Positions 23,133 to 31,244 of a stretch of 35,306 nt of DNA are shown piece by piece; positions within the stretch are counted from its first letter, which is position 1; each line of letters starts with the position of its first letter. A program made the translations under genes and the position numbers. Source of the stretch: Saprospiraceae bacterium (lineage in GTDB: Bacteria > Bacteroidota > Bacteroidia > Chitinophagales > Saprospiraceae); NCBI GenBank assembly GCA_028277915.1, contig JANQFJ010000325.1, forward strand, positions 1 to 35,306, in the 5' to 3' direction. The notes under the pieces are model-generated. The model had not been told where the DNA came from, searched no databases, and saw only the letters and a list, made by a program, of their open reading frames with translations.

Positions 23133-24212
23133 ATGTCAAAAGATAACGACGCAAAACAAAGAGCCCTCCAACTTGCAGTTGCCAGCCTTGAAAAAACTTA
23201 TGGAAAAGGCATCGTGATGAAGCTGGGTGATAAACAAGTAGTAGAAATTGATGCTATCCCGACAGGGTCGCTAGGTCTGGATATTGCATTAGGAATTAAC
23301 GGTCTTCCAAAAGGAAGAGTCGTGGAAATATACGGCCCTGAATCTTCAGGTAAAACAACCTTAGCGATTCATGCCATTGCAGAATGTCAAAAAAGAGGCG
23401 GCACAGCAGCTTTTATCGATGCCGAACATGCCTTTGATCGCTTTTATGCCGAAGCTTTAGGCGTTGACACTGAAAATCTTTTAATCTCCCAACCGGACAA
23501 TGGAGAGCAGGCATTGGAAATTGCGGAGAATCTGATTCGTTCCAGTGCGATTGATATTATTGTAATAGATTCTGTTGCGGCACTTGTTCCAAGAAGCGAG
23601 ATCGAAGGAGAAATGGGCGATTCCAAAATGGGACTTCAGGCTCGATTGATGTCTCAAGCGATGCGTAAATTAACAGCAACGATTGGTCGAACAGGTTGTT
23701 GCTGCGTTTTTATCAACCAATTAAGAGAGAAAATCGGGGTCATGTTTGGTAACCCTGAAACGACAACCGGGGGTAATGCATTGAAGTTTTATGCTTCAGT
23801 TCGGCTCGATATCCGAAAATCAGGATCTGCCATTAAAGACAAAGAAGGAAATGTTGTCGGAAACCATGTGAAAGTGAAAGTGGTGAAAAACAAATTGGCA
23901 CCGCCTTTCAGAATAGCGATGTTTGATATCACTTACGGATTGGGGATTTCCAAAACCGGGGAAATTGTGGATTTAGGTGTTGACAACGACATCATTGAAA
24001 AGAGTGGTGCGTGGTACAGTTATGGTGGAGCGAAGATTGCACAGGGGCGAGAAGCAGCCAAACAATTCTTTGAAGATAATCCGGAGGTTGCTTTGGAGGT
24101 AGAAAATAAAATTAAAGCAGCTATTCTAGGTACTGAAAAGGAAGAAGAAACTGAAGCTAAAAAAGAAACAAAGGGGAAGAAAGCCAAAGAAAATGGTACA
24201 GCTGAAGTTTAA
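23133..24212 (+). CDS. recA: Recombinase RecA
   Basis: RecA forms the ATP-dependent filament on single-stranded DNA that drives homologous pairing and induces SOS repressor self-cleavage. The 359-residue protein carries Walker [10 protein letters not shown] (68-76), Walker [11 protein letters not shown] (about 142-151), the loop-1 segment around G-E-M-G-D (about 160) and the loop-2 segment [12 protein letters not shown] (about 209-220). The C-terminal 30 residues are a Lys/Glu tail, as usual. The ATG and length are standard. It has its own promoter, a leader with an inverted repeat and a bidirectional terminator. No recX or lexA is adjacent. Confidence 0.98.
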   Translation: MSKDNDAKQRALQLAVASLEKTYGKGIVMKLGDKQVVEIDAIPTGSLGLDIALGINGLPKGRVVEIYGPESSGKTTLAIHAIAECQKRGGTAAFIDAEHAFDRFYAEALGVDTENLLISQPDNGEQALEIAENLIRSSAIDIIVIDSVAALVPRSEIEGEMGDSKMGLQARLMSQAMRKLTATIGRTGCCCVFINQLREKIGVMFGNPETTTGGNALKFYASVRLDIRKSGSAIKDKEGNVVGNHVKVKVVKNKLAPPFRIAMFDITYGLGISKTGEIVDLGVDNDIIEKSGAWYSYGGAKIAQGREAAKQFFEDNPEVALEVENKIKAAILGTEKEEETEAKKETKGKKAKENGTAEV

Positions 24213-24235
24213 TTGAAAAATAATTTTTTTATATC

Positions 24236-24271
24236 AAAGCCATTTCAAAGTAATTGAAATGGCTTTTTTGT
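24236..24271. terminator. Bidirectional terminator between recA and gldD
   Basis: Arms AAAGCCATTTCAA (24236-24248) and TTGAAATGGCTTT (24254-24266) with a 5-base loop, T tract on the plus strand and T-rich DNA on the minus strand. It lies between converging genes. Confidence 0.88.
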
Positions 24272-24283
24272 TTTAGTCAACGA

Positions 24284-24883
24284 TCAATTCCATTCAAAGG
24301 TATTGATCATGTGCATGATGTCAGTTTTTACAAATTCGATGACAGGTTTTAAGGAATCGGGGCGAGCTTGTGTATTAAAATATAATGCTCCCCTAAAAAA
24401 GTGGGAAGTAGAATCTGATAAATAAAACTGAAACGAAGATGCCACCGGTCCTTCAATATTGAAAACTATACCTCCTATACCGTTTGGTTTTCTAATAACA
24501 AGATCGTCAATAAAATTCGCTTTAAGATTGTGCTTATTGGCCATAACAAAGGCATCATTTGTTAACTTTTCAAAAGTGTTGGTCTCATCGATCGGATAAT
24601 AACTACAATGAATCCGGGCGTCAAATTGTGGTATGAAAACATCAAACCAACAAGGGTGAACAGGCTTTTTCTCAAAAAACAAAGTGTCTTGTTGAATGAC
24701 AGAGTACTCTGGACGCTCAAAAGTGAATTTGCAATAATTCTCATCAAACGGAACATATTTCTTTTTCGGGTATTCAACTTTTGGGAACCCTCTGGGCTTA
24801 GGACTATAAATTACATCATCGCAGGCCTGAAATAAAATGGCTAAACAAACAAACGAAAGAATTAATAAATGTTTTAAATACAT
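24284..24883 (-). CDS. gldD: Gliding motility lipoprotein GldD
   Basis: A 199-residue lipoprotein (lipobox L-F-Q-A-C, lipid Cys C21) with the GldD opening Y-S-P-K-P-R-G-F-P-K-V-E-Y-P (about 26-39) followed by C-K-F-T-F-E-R-P. GldD is required for gliding and T9SS function in Flavobacterium johnsoniae; its molecular role is unknown. The middle holds the family block P-C-W-F-D-V-F-I-P and a beta-rich C-terminal half. It begins 17 bases after gldE, the usual order in Bacteroidota, so the two are cotranscribed. Its presence agrees with the T9SS sorting domain on the large surface protein in this window, and does not by itself show that the cells glide. Confidence 0.92.
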   Translation of the reverse strand: MYLKHLLILSFVCLAILFQACDDVIYSPKPRGFPKVEYPKKKYVPFDENYCKFTFERPEYSVIQQDTLFFEKKPVHPCWFDVFIPQFDARIHCSYYPIDETNTFEKLTNDAFVMANKHNLKANFIDDLVIRKPNGIGGIVFNIEGPVASSFQFYLSDSTSHFFRGALYFNTQARPDSLKPVIEFVKTDIMHMINTFEWN

Positions 24884-24900
24884 ATTTTTAATTTGATAAA

Positions 24901-26310
24901 CTATTCTTCAGGTAACGTTATTAATATTTGTTTAATCCTACGGTTATCAACAGAAACGATTTTAAAGTGAAAATCATTATAACTTATTTCGGCTTCTACT
25001 TTTGGTATTTGACCAACCACTTCTAAAAATAATCCAGCTACTGAATCTGCATCTCCTTTCACTTCGTCAAATGTACTCGTATCAACACCAATAACTCTGC
25101 AAACATCATTGAGTAAGGTTTTTCCTTCAAACATGTAATTTCTATCGTCAATTTTTTTGTATTCCAATTCCACTTCGTCATCAAATTCTTCTTTAATATC
25201 TCCAATGACTTCCTCCATAATATCCTCCAAAGTAACGATCCCAGAGCTTCCTCCAAATTCATCAACAACAATCGCAATATGCAATCGCTCTTTTTGAAAA
25301 TCTCGCAACAGATCATCAATCTTTTTGGCTTCTGGAACATACATCACATTGGTTCTGATAAGTGCCTGCCACTCAAATGAAGCTGCTTTATGAATGTGGG
25401 CTAGCAAATCCTTGGCATAAAGTAAACCAGTTACGCTATCAAAATCTTCATCAAAAACCGGAATTCTTGAAAATCCGGATTTTCTGACTACCTCTAATAA
25501 TTCTTTAAAACTAATCCTAAAATCAACCGCAATGACATCTACTCTTGGTCTCATCACCTGTTTTACAGCAGTGTCACCAAATTTCACGATCCCTTTTAAA
25601 ATATCTATTTCGTGTTCTGCATGTTTGTCATTTTTTACGGTAAGTTCAATAGCCTGGTCGATATCCTCTCGTCGTGAAGTACTTACATTTCCAGAAGTAC
25701 GAACTAACTTTTTCTCAATAATATTTGTTCCGGTAACTAATAAATGACTAAGAGGGTTGAACAAACGGAATAAAAAAATTAGAGTTCCTGACATAAACTT
25801 TGCCAATCGCACATTATTTAATTTAGCATAAATTTTCGGAGCAACTTCTCCAAATAGAACCAATAAAAAGGTCACTCCGACAATTGTAATTAAAAAATTA
25901 ATTGATCCGGAGAGCCAATCGATTGAGGTATTCAGCCCCGTAAAGTCATTAATTTGAATAGCCCAATTATCAGTCACTTGTTTTGGAATAAGATTAACAA
26001 GGATAAATTGAGACAATATGACAATAGCAATATTGATAAAATTATTGGCGATAAGGATGGTTGCCAATAACTTTCTGGGAGCTTCTTTTAAAAGTAAAAT
26101 TCGTTGCGTAACAGAAGAGTTTTCTTGGGTGATTTTCTCAAGATCATTAATGCTAAGTGAGAAAAATGCAACTTCAGAACCAGAGATCAGCGCAGAACAT
26201 CCAAGTAACATGATAACTAAAAAAATAGCAAAATAAACCCCAGAAGGTGATGCTATGAGTGGAAGGAAAAGTAAGAAAATTTGAAAATAATTATCGGATT
26301 CAGATTCCAA
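24901..26310 (-). CDS. gldE: Gliding-motility-associated membrane protein GldE (CNNM/CorC type)
   Basis: A 469-residue inner-membrane protein with the layout of CNNM/CorC proteins: about four transmembrane segments in a DUF21 domain (residues 22-200, with G-S-E-V-A-F-F-S near 43-50 and L-F-G-E-V-A-P-K near 150), paired CBS domains (about 240-365, with M-R-P-R-V-D-V near the start and D-E-F-G-G-S-S-G-I-V-T-L-E-D-I-M-E-E-V-I-G at the end), and a C-terminal CorC/HlyC domain. Related proteins transport or sense Mg2+; a role for GldE in gliding was inferred from its linkage to gldD. The start is TTG: the frame holds no ATG between the upstream stop and M-E-S-E-S-D. A hairpin separates it from ssb. 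Confidence 0.92.
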   Translation of the reverse strand: MESESDNYFQIFLLFLPLIASPSGVYFAIFLVIMLLGCSALISGSEVAFFSLSINDLEKITQENSSVTQRILLLKEAPRKLLATILIANNFINIAIVILSQFILVNLIPKQVTDNWAIQINDFTGLNTSIDWLSGSINFLITIVGVTFLLVLFGEVAPKIYAKLNNVRLAKFMSGTLIFLFRLFNPLSHLLVTGTNIIEKKLVRTSGNVSTSRREDIDQAIELTVKNDKHAEHEIDILKGIVKFGDTAVKQVMRPRVDVIAVDFRISFKELLEVVRKSGFSRIPVFDEDFDSVTGLLYAKDLLAHIHKAASFEWQALIRTNVMYVPEAKKIDDLLRDFQKERLHIAIVVDEFGGSSGIVTLEDIMEEVIGDIKEEFDDEVELEYKKIDDRNYMFEGKTLLNDVCRVIGVDTSTFDEVKGDADSVAGLFLEVVGQIPKVEAEISYNDFHFKIVSVDNRRIKQILITLPEE

Positions 26311-26340
26311 ATCAAGGATAATATTAGGTAATACTAATTG

Positions 26341-26394
26341 AAACGAAAGCTCGTTACCGGGGTTTCAAAAAATCAATAACGAGCTTTCGTTTTG
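26341..26394 (-). terminator. Hairpin between ssb and gldE
   Basis: Arms ACGAAAGCTCGTTA and TAACGAGCTTTCGT pair perfectly around a loop of about 20 bases, 8 bases past the ssb stop codon. The T run after it on the minus strand is short (GTTTCAATT), so it may attenuate more than terminate, letting ssb exceed gldE in expression. Confidence 0.65.
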
Positions 26395-26401
26395 TTTATC
26401 T

Positions 26402-26851
26402 TTAGAATGGCAGGTCATCAGCATCATCAACGGTACTTTCTGAAACTGGAGTTGTGGTTGTTGATTTGGAAGTGGTGTCAGCAGGTTCTTCGGTTGGTAA
26501 ATTTTGAGAAAAACCACCAGTTCCTTCTCTTCTTTCAAGTAATCTTAAATTATTTGCAACAACCTCAGTAATGTAACGGTCGTTACCGTCTTTGTCCTGA
26601 TATTTTCTATGCGTCAGTTTGCCTTCAACATAAACCTGTTTTCCTTTTGAAAGGTCTCTTTCAGCGCGTTCTGCCAAATGTCTCCAGACAACGACATCAT
26701 GCCATTCAGTAAGTGTTTGCCATTCTCCGTTTTTGTCTTTAAAACTTTCATTTGTGGCAACCGAAAATTTTGCAACAACAGCACCATTCTCCAGTCGTCT
26801 AACTTCAGGATCGCGACCCAGATTTCCAATTAATATAACTTTGTTAACCAT
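26402..26851 (-). CDS. ssb: Single-stranded DNA-binding protein
   Basis: A 149-residue SSB with one OB fold (about 1-110, opening M-V-N-K-V-I-L-I-G-N-L-G-R-D-P-E-V-R), a Ser/Thr/Pro-rich linker and the acidic tip D-D-A-D-D-L-P-F that recruits repair and replication proteins. The ATG at 26851 is the family start; the frame extends 20 codons further upstream, but those residues do not belong to the fold and lie in the predicted leader. It has its own promoter inside the 3' end of mutY and a hairpin right after the stop codon. Confidence 0.96.
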   Translation of the reverse strand: MVNKVILIGNLGRDPEVRRLENGAVVAKFSVATNESFKDKNGEWQTLTEWHDVVVWRHLAERAERDLSKGKQVYVEGKLTHRKYQDKDGNDRYITEVVANNLRLLERREGTGGFSQNLPTEEPADTTSKSTTTTPVSESTVDDADDLPF

Positions 26852-26930
26852 TTTGTGTTTTTTCAATAATGAAGTAAAAAGTTTAAACTCAATAATCTCA
26901 AATTCCTGCAAAAATGCTTAAAAAATCAGA

Positions 26931-26962
26931 CAAATTTACTAAAACCAATCAGATTTAAGCAA
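26931..26962 (-). promoter_or_regulatory. Promoter of ssb inside the 3' end of mutY
   Basis: On the minus strand TTG (plus 26960-26962), 21 bases, TAAATTTG (plus 26931-26938): a full consensus match. The TTG lies in the last codons of mutY. A start near 26924 gives a leader of about 70 bases and supports the ATG at 26851. Confidence 0.65.
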
Positions 26963-28040
26963 TCTCTAAATATAACGAATTATCCTTTAAATACCAATCA
27001 ATATTTTTTGAGAATGCGTAGTTGCAGAGTTCATTTCTAGGGATAATTTTGAAAGACTCGTTTTTATTAAAAACAATATTTTCAACTTCGAGTTCTACAA
27101 ATCGAGAGATAATTTTTTGGTGGGTAAGGTTTTGTACTATAGGCTTTGAAAACTGCACAACTTTATAATTGTTTCCAGAAAAAGAATAAAAATCCGGATC
27201 TTCAAACAACGCCTCTAAAGGGATCAAGCCATTAGATTCAATAAGCGGAAATTCGTATAAATTTTTCCAAATATCGTTTTTTGCACGCTTTCGAATGAGA
27301 ACATGATTGTTGTTATTTAGAACCAGGTAATTAAAATATCGTGTTTTCCTTATTATTTTTTTTGACTTCACAGGGAACAGGTCAATTTGGTGATTTTGAA
27401 AAGCATGGCATCGATTACTAAAAGGGCAGGTTTCACAAAGTGGTAATTTAGGTTTGCACTGAATAGCACCAAAATCCAAAATAGCTTGATTATACTCGGC
27501 AGGATTTTCCTTATCCAAAAGCTCTTTAGAAAGGGCTTCAAATCTTTTTTTCCCAATGCCGGTATCAATAGGATCATAAATTCCAAATATTCGGGATAAT
27601 ATCCTATAAACATTGCCGTCAACAACAGCACATGGCTTACCGAAGGCAAAAGATGCAATGGCGGAAGCCGTATAAGGCCCAACACCTTTTAATTTCAAAA
27701 TATCCTTATAATTTTCAGGAAAAACATTATTTAGTTGATACGCGATATACTTTGCTGAAAGATGTAGGTTTTTTGCCCTGGAATAATATCCTAAACCTTC
27801 CCAAAGTTTCATTATCTCATCTTCTGGAGCATCCGCCAAATCTTTAACAGTGGGATAGTTGTTCTTAAATCGGTTGTAATAAGGCAAGCCTTGCTCAACC
27901 CGGGTTTGTTGAAGGATAATTTCTGAAAGCCAGATAAGGTAAGGATTAGTCTCAGACTTCCAGGGCATAGGGCGATCTTCGGGGTTGTACCACTCCATTA
28001 AAGTTTTTGAGAAATTAGACTTCTGTTTATTAAAATCCAT
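26955..28040 (-). CDS. mutY: A/G-specific adenine glycosylase MutY
   Basis: MutY removes adenine paired with 8-oxoguanine. From M-D-F-N-K-Q the protein has 361 residues: catalytic Glu E40 in L-S-E-I-I-L-Q-Q-T, helix-hairpin-helix L-K-G-V-G-P-Y-T-A (117-125), catalytic Asp D141 in V-V-D-G-N-V-Y-R, and a 4Fe-4S loop C195-x6-C202-x2-C205-x5-C211. The C-terminal 120 residues form the NUDIX-like domain that reads 8-oxoguanine. An ATG three codons upstream (28049) is equally possible; a further upstream ATG at 28070 lies inside the preceding terminator stem and is rejected. The order mutY-ssb-gldE-gldD is a familiar Bacteroidota arrangement. Confidence 0.95.
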   Translation of the reverse strand: MDFNKQKSNFSKTLMEWYNPEDRPMPWKSETNPYLIWLSEIILQQTRVEQGLPYYNRFKNNYPTVKDLADAPEDEIMKLWEGLGYYSRAKNLHLSAKYIAYQLNNVFPENYKDILKLKGVGPYTASAIASFAFGKPCAVVDGNVYRILSRIFGIYDPIDTGIGKKRFEALSKELLDKENPAEYNQAILDFGAIQCKPKLPLCETCPFSNRCHAFQNHQIDLFPVKSKKIIRKTRYFNYLVLNNNNHVLIRKRAKNDIWKNLYEFPLIESNGLIPLEALFEDPDFYSFSGNNYKVVQFSKPIVQNLTHQKIISRFVELEVENIVFNKNESFKIIPRNELCNYAFSKNIDWYLKDNSLYLEIA

Positions 28041-28052
28041 GGGGTGCATAAT

Positions 28053-28097
28053 AAAAAATACCGACAACAAAATTAAATCTGCTGCCGGTATTTTTTA
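28053..28097 (-). terminator. Terminator after the ECF sigma factor gene
   Basis: On the minus strand ATACCGGCAGCA and TGTTGTCGGTAT pair over 12 positions (two G-U), followed by TTTTTTA. It starts 13 bases after the sigma factor stop codon and cuts off mutY. Confidence 0.88.
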
Positions 28098-28110
28098 TAA
28101 ATGAAAAAAA

Positions 28111-28659
28111 TTAACTTCTTTTTTGCTTGGCTTGAGTACGCAATTCACCCAAATTGTCATAGCGTTTATTGATTAAATTCTTTAATTCTTTTCTGGCAAA
28201 GAATATTCGACTTTTAACGGTTCCCAAAGGCAGGTCAAGGTGATCAGCAATCTCCTGATATTTGAAGCCTTGGTAATGCATCAAAAAAGGAATTTTAATA
28301 CTTTCTTCCAATTCTTCCACCATTGTGGTAATTTCCTTCATCATGATATTCGACTCTCCACTATTGGCAATTGAATTTTTGCCGGAATTAATATAATAAA
28401 GATTATCAGTGGAATCCATTATCGTATTTGCCTTTACTTTTTTACGATAATTATTTATAAAAATATTTTTCATTATGGTAAAAAGCCAAGCTTTGAGATT
28501 TGTACCTGGACGAAACTTTTCTCGATTAGTCATTGCACGAAAAGCAGTTTCCTGAAACAAATCTTTCGCATCTTCAACATTCTTGGTAAGATTGTATGCA
28601 AAAGCATGTAATAAGGAGGACATATTATTAAACTCACGATCAAATTCAACTGTTGACAT
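28111..28659 (-). CDS. ECF-type RNA polymerase sigma factor
   Basis: A 182-residue extracytoplasmic-function sigma factor. Region 2 covers about 10-75, with A-K-D-L-F-Q-E-T-A-F-R-A (about 31-42) and the promoter-melting W-L-F-T-I-M-K-N-I-F-I-N-N-Y-R-K (about 63-78). Region 4 covers about 120-170, with the recognition helix block Q-E-I-A-D-H-L-D-L-P-L-G-T-V-K-S-R-I. It recognises alternative promoters when released. No anti-sigma gene is adjacent, so its control is not visible. The tail R-T-Q-A-K-Q-K-R-S is basic. It has its own promoter and terminator and is monocistronic. The target regulon is unknown. Confidence 0.93.
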   Translation of the reverse strand: MSTVEFDREFNNMSSLLHAFAYNLTKNVEDAKDLFQETAFRAMTNREKFRPGTNLKAWLFTIMKNIFINNYRKKVKANTIMDSTDNLYYINSGKNSIANSGESNIMMKEITTMVEELEESIKIPFLMHYQGFKYQEIADHLDLPLGTVKSRIFFARKELKNLINKRYDNLGELRTQAKQKRS

Positions 28660-28703
28660 AATTTCAAGGTTTATTAGTGGTTCTTTGATTTTTTTGTTTA
28701 ACC

Positions 28704-28734
28704 TAAAGATAGTAAAAAGTTAAACAAAAACCAA
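28704..28734 (-). promoter_or_regulatory. Promoter of the ECF sigma factor gene
   Basis: On the minus strand TTG (plus 28732-28734), 20 bases, TATCTTTA (plus 28704-28711), one mismatch to TAnnTTTG. The leader would be about 38 bases. Confidence 0.5.
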
Positions 28735-28972
28735 TTTTTTATTAAACGTCACAGGGGTGTATGTTAGTGTATAAAAAACGATTTAATAACTAAACTAAGT
28801 ATAATTAACTGAAAAACAGCAGTATATATTAAACGGATTTAATTTTTAAAAATTATTTAACTTTCAGAAAAAAATGAAAAATAAGTCATTTAAAAGACAT
28901 ATTGAGGTGGCTGACGACTTGCAAACCTAATGATAAGTTATTTGTAAAACGAACAGAGATGAAAAGCAACAA
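28735..28972. other. Intergenic region between the sigma factor promoter and lptG
   Basis: AT-rich DNA with no supported gene; the gene-free stretch runs from 28660 to 28972 when the promoter is included. A plus-strand open frame starting at 28902 is mostly antisense to lptG and shows no family features. No convincing terminator for the deoC-lptG operon is visible. Confidence 0.5.
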
Positions 28973-30061
28973 TTATTTTTGTGCTCTATTGACCAGATAC
29001 AATGCAACTATCGCAAAAATGATATTTGGAATCCAAACACCCAGGATAGATGGCAAACTTTCATTGGTTGCAAAAGTATTTGAAAATTTCGACAGAAATA
29101 TATACGAAGCTCCAAGCCCTACTCCCACGGCAAGATGTAGACCCATTCCCCCACGTACTTTCCTTGCCGCAACAGCCATTCCAATAATTGTAAGGATAAT
29201 GATCGAAATCGGTTCTGAAGTGCGTTTATGAAGTTGGACTTCATAAGTTTTGGTATTTCCTGCCCCGCGCTTTTTTTGATTGTCTATAAAATCCAGTAAT
29301 TCAGCGGTTGACATCATTTCCTTCTGATTGACAAACTCGACGAAATCCGCTGGAGTAAAATTAAGTGTAGTATCAAAATTATTCATTTTATCAATAAAGA
29401 GTGTTTCCTTAAGACCGTCAAAAGTTCGGATTTCATAATTTTTCAATCGCCAGTTATTGGGAGGTCCGATCCATTTTGCTGTCCGGGATTTTAGCATAAA
29501 CACTAAATCGTTTCCATCGAAACGCTTAATTTGGATATTTCGAGCTGTTGAATCTTGTTTACGATAAGACTTGATGTAAGCAACCGTTTGAGGTTCGATA
29601 AACATGTGAACATCACTGGTTTTCCCTTTGTCATTGTGTTTCCAAATATAAGTATGTTGAAAATCATAATGAATTTTATTGCCATATGGAATAAAATAAT
29701 GATTTCCAATTAAGTGCAAAAAGGTAAGTAATCCTGCAGCAATTAAATAAGGCTGCATAAGTCGTCTGAAACTTACACCGGCATTTAAAATTGAAATGAT
29801 CTCAGAATTGTAGGCAAGTCGTGAAGTGAAAAAAATAACAGCGATTAATGCATATAGAGGAAACAATAAACCATTGATCCACAACATCCAGTTTAGGTAG
29901 TAATCAAAAATAATTTCACGTATTGTAACATCTTCTTCAATAAAATCTTCTACACGGTCGCTAAAATCAATAATGATCGAAATCATCGTGAAGATGAGCA
30001 TTGTAAAGAAAAATGCCGATAAATACTTTTTAATAATATATATGTCAATCTTCTTTAACAT
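28973..30061 (-). CDS. LptF/LptG family permease
   Basis: A 362-residue inner-membrane protein of the YjgP/YjgQ family, which with LptB and LptC extracts lipopolysaccharide and drives it to the outer membrane. There are three hydrophobic segments in the N-terminal 125 residues, a periplasmic beta-rich domain (about 130-265) and three more segments near the C terminus. The start L-K-K-I-D-I-Y-I-I-K-K-Y-L and the E-P-I-S-I-I-I-L block after the periplasmic domain are typical. Only one such gene is present in the window, so it cannot be decided between LptF and LptG from the sequence. It follows tgt by 31 bases, a pairing frequent in Bacteroidota. Confidence 0.9.
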   Translation of the reverse strand: MLKKIDIYIIKKYLSAFFFTMLIFTMISIIIDFSDRVEDFIEEDVTIREIIFDYYLNWMLWINGLLFPLYALIAVIFFTSRLAYNSEIISILNAGVSFRRLMQPYLIAAGLLTFLHLIGNHYFIPYGNKIHYDFQHTYIWKHNDKGKTSDVHMFIEPQTVAYIKSYRKQDSTARNIQIKRFDGNDLVFMLKSRTAKWIGPPNNWRLKNYEIRTFDGLKETLFIDKMNNFDTTLNFTPADFVEFVNQKEMMSTAELLDFIDNQKKRGAGNTKTYEVQLHKRTSEPISIIILTIIGMAVAARKVRGGMGLHLAVGVGLGASYIFLSKFSNTFATNESLPSILGVWIPNIIFAIVALYLVNRAQK

Positions 30062-30092
30062 TCAACATCTTTTTGCCTTTATTTGGCAGTTA

Positions 30093-31223
30093 TTAAAGCC
30101 GCTGTTGTAATTTAACGACCATCTTGTTTTTCCATTGTAAAAAATCGCCTTCTAAAATGTGTTTTCGAGCTTCTCCAACAAGCCACAGATAAAATCCAAG
30201 ATTGTGTAAACTTGCTATTTGAGCACCTAATAACTCTTTTGCGTGTAACAAATGGCGTAAATATGCTTTGCTGTAAAAACGACTTGAGTAGCATGGGCTT
30301 TCAGAGTCTATTGGACTAAAGTCATCCTTCCATTTTGCGTTTTTCATATTTAAAATTCCCTCGGCAGTATATAAATGCCCATGACGGGCATTACGAGTAG
30401 GCAATACACAATCAAACATATCAATTCCTAAAGCTATGCATTCCAATAAATTTGCAGGAGTACCAACTCCCATTAAATACCGTGGTTTGTCCTTTGGGAG
30501 AATATTGCAAACAAAATCTGTGATTTCATACATTTTTTCAGTTGGTTCGCCGGTAGATAAACCACCAATGGCGTTCGCCGGACGATCAAAAGAGGCAATT
30601 GTTTCGGCAGAAATTTTTCGCAATTCTTTATAAGTACTCCCCTGTACAATTGGAACGAGTGTTTGTTCATAACCATACAGATTTTCGGTTGTATCAAAAT
30701 GATCACAACATCGCTTAAGCCATCGATGGGTCATTTCCATAGAATTTTTAGCGTATTGATATTCACATGGATAAGGAGTGCATTCATCAAAGGCCATTAT
30801 GATATCTGCACCTATTTTTCGTTGAATATCCATAACTCCTTCCGGTGTAAAAAAATGTTTTGAACCATCGATGTGGGAACGAAAAGTAACTCCCTCATCA
30901 GTAATTTTTCGCCTTCCGCTCAACGAATAAACCTGGTACCCACCACTATCCGTCAAAATAGGCTTATTCCAGCTATTGAATTTATGGAGTCCACCTACAC
31001 TATTTAATATATCCGTTCCGGGCCTTAAATAAAGGTGATAAGTATTACCAAGAATGATTTGTGCATTTATCTCATTTTGAAGTTCATATTGATGGACCCC
31101 TTTGACGGTAGCTGCAGTACCTACAGGCATAAATATAGGAGTTTCAATAAGTCCGTGATCAGTTTTTATGGTACCAGCTCTTGCAGAAGATTTAGAGTCA
31201 GCCTTGTGTATCGTAAATTTCAT
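30093..31223 (-). CDS. tgt: Queuine tRNA-ribosyltransferase
   Basis: Tgt swaps guanine 34 of GUN-anticodon tRNAs for preQ1 in the queuosine pathway. The 376-residue protein has D-S-G-G-Y-Q with D92, the substrate-binding F-D-E-C (D146), G-G-L-S-T-G-E (220-226), and the nucleophile Asp D271 in M-F-D-C-V-L-P-T-R-N-A-R. The structural zinc site is degenerate: the usual C-x-C-x2-C reads S309-P-C311-Y-S-S314, so only one of three Cys ligands remains, with His H340 retained in S-L-H-N-L. To my knowledge Bacteroidota Tgt often lacks these Cys. It starts 21 bases after rodA ends and is followed by lptG/F. Confidence 0.95.
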   Translation of the reverse strand: MKFTIHKADSKSSARAGTIKTDHGLIETPIFMPVGTAATVKGVHQYELQNEINAQIILGNTYHLYLRPGTDILNSVGGLHKFNSWNKPILTDSGGYQVYSLSGRRKITDEGVTFRSHIDGSKHFFTPEGVMDIQRKIGADIIMAFDECTPYPCEYQYAKNSMEMTHRWLKRCCDHFDTTENLYGYEQTLVPIVQGSTYKELRKISAETIASFDRPANAIGGLSTGEPTEKMYEITDFVCNILPKDKPRYLMGVGTPANLLECIALGIDMFDCVLPTRNARHGHLYTAEGILNMKNAKWKDDFSPIDSESPCYSSRFYSKAYLRHLLHAKELLGAQIASLHNLGFYLWLVGEARKHILEGDFLQWKNKMVVKLQQRL

Positions 31224-31244
31224 AGAGGCACAAATATAAATACT

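Noticed and set aside
28038..28070. Longer MutY start at 28070
   Set aside because: That ATG lies in the stem of the terminator that ends the preceding gene, so it is unlikely to be translated from a mutY transcript.
28902..29231. Plus-strand open frame of 109 codons at the end of lptG/F
   Set aside because: Most of it is antisense to the transmembrane C terminus of the permease and no conserved features were seen.
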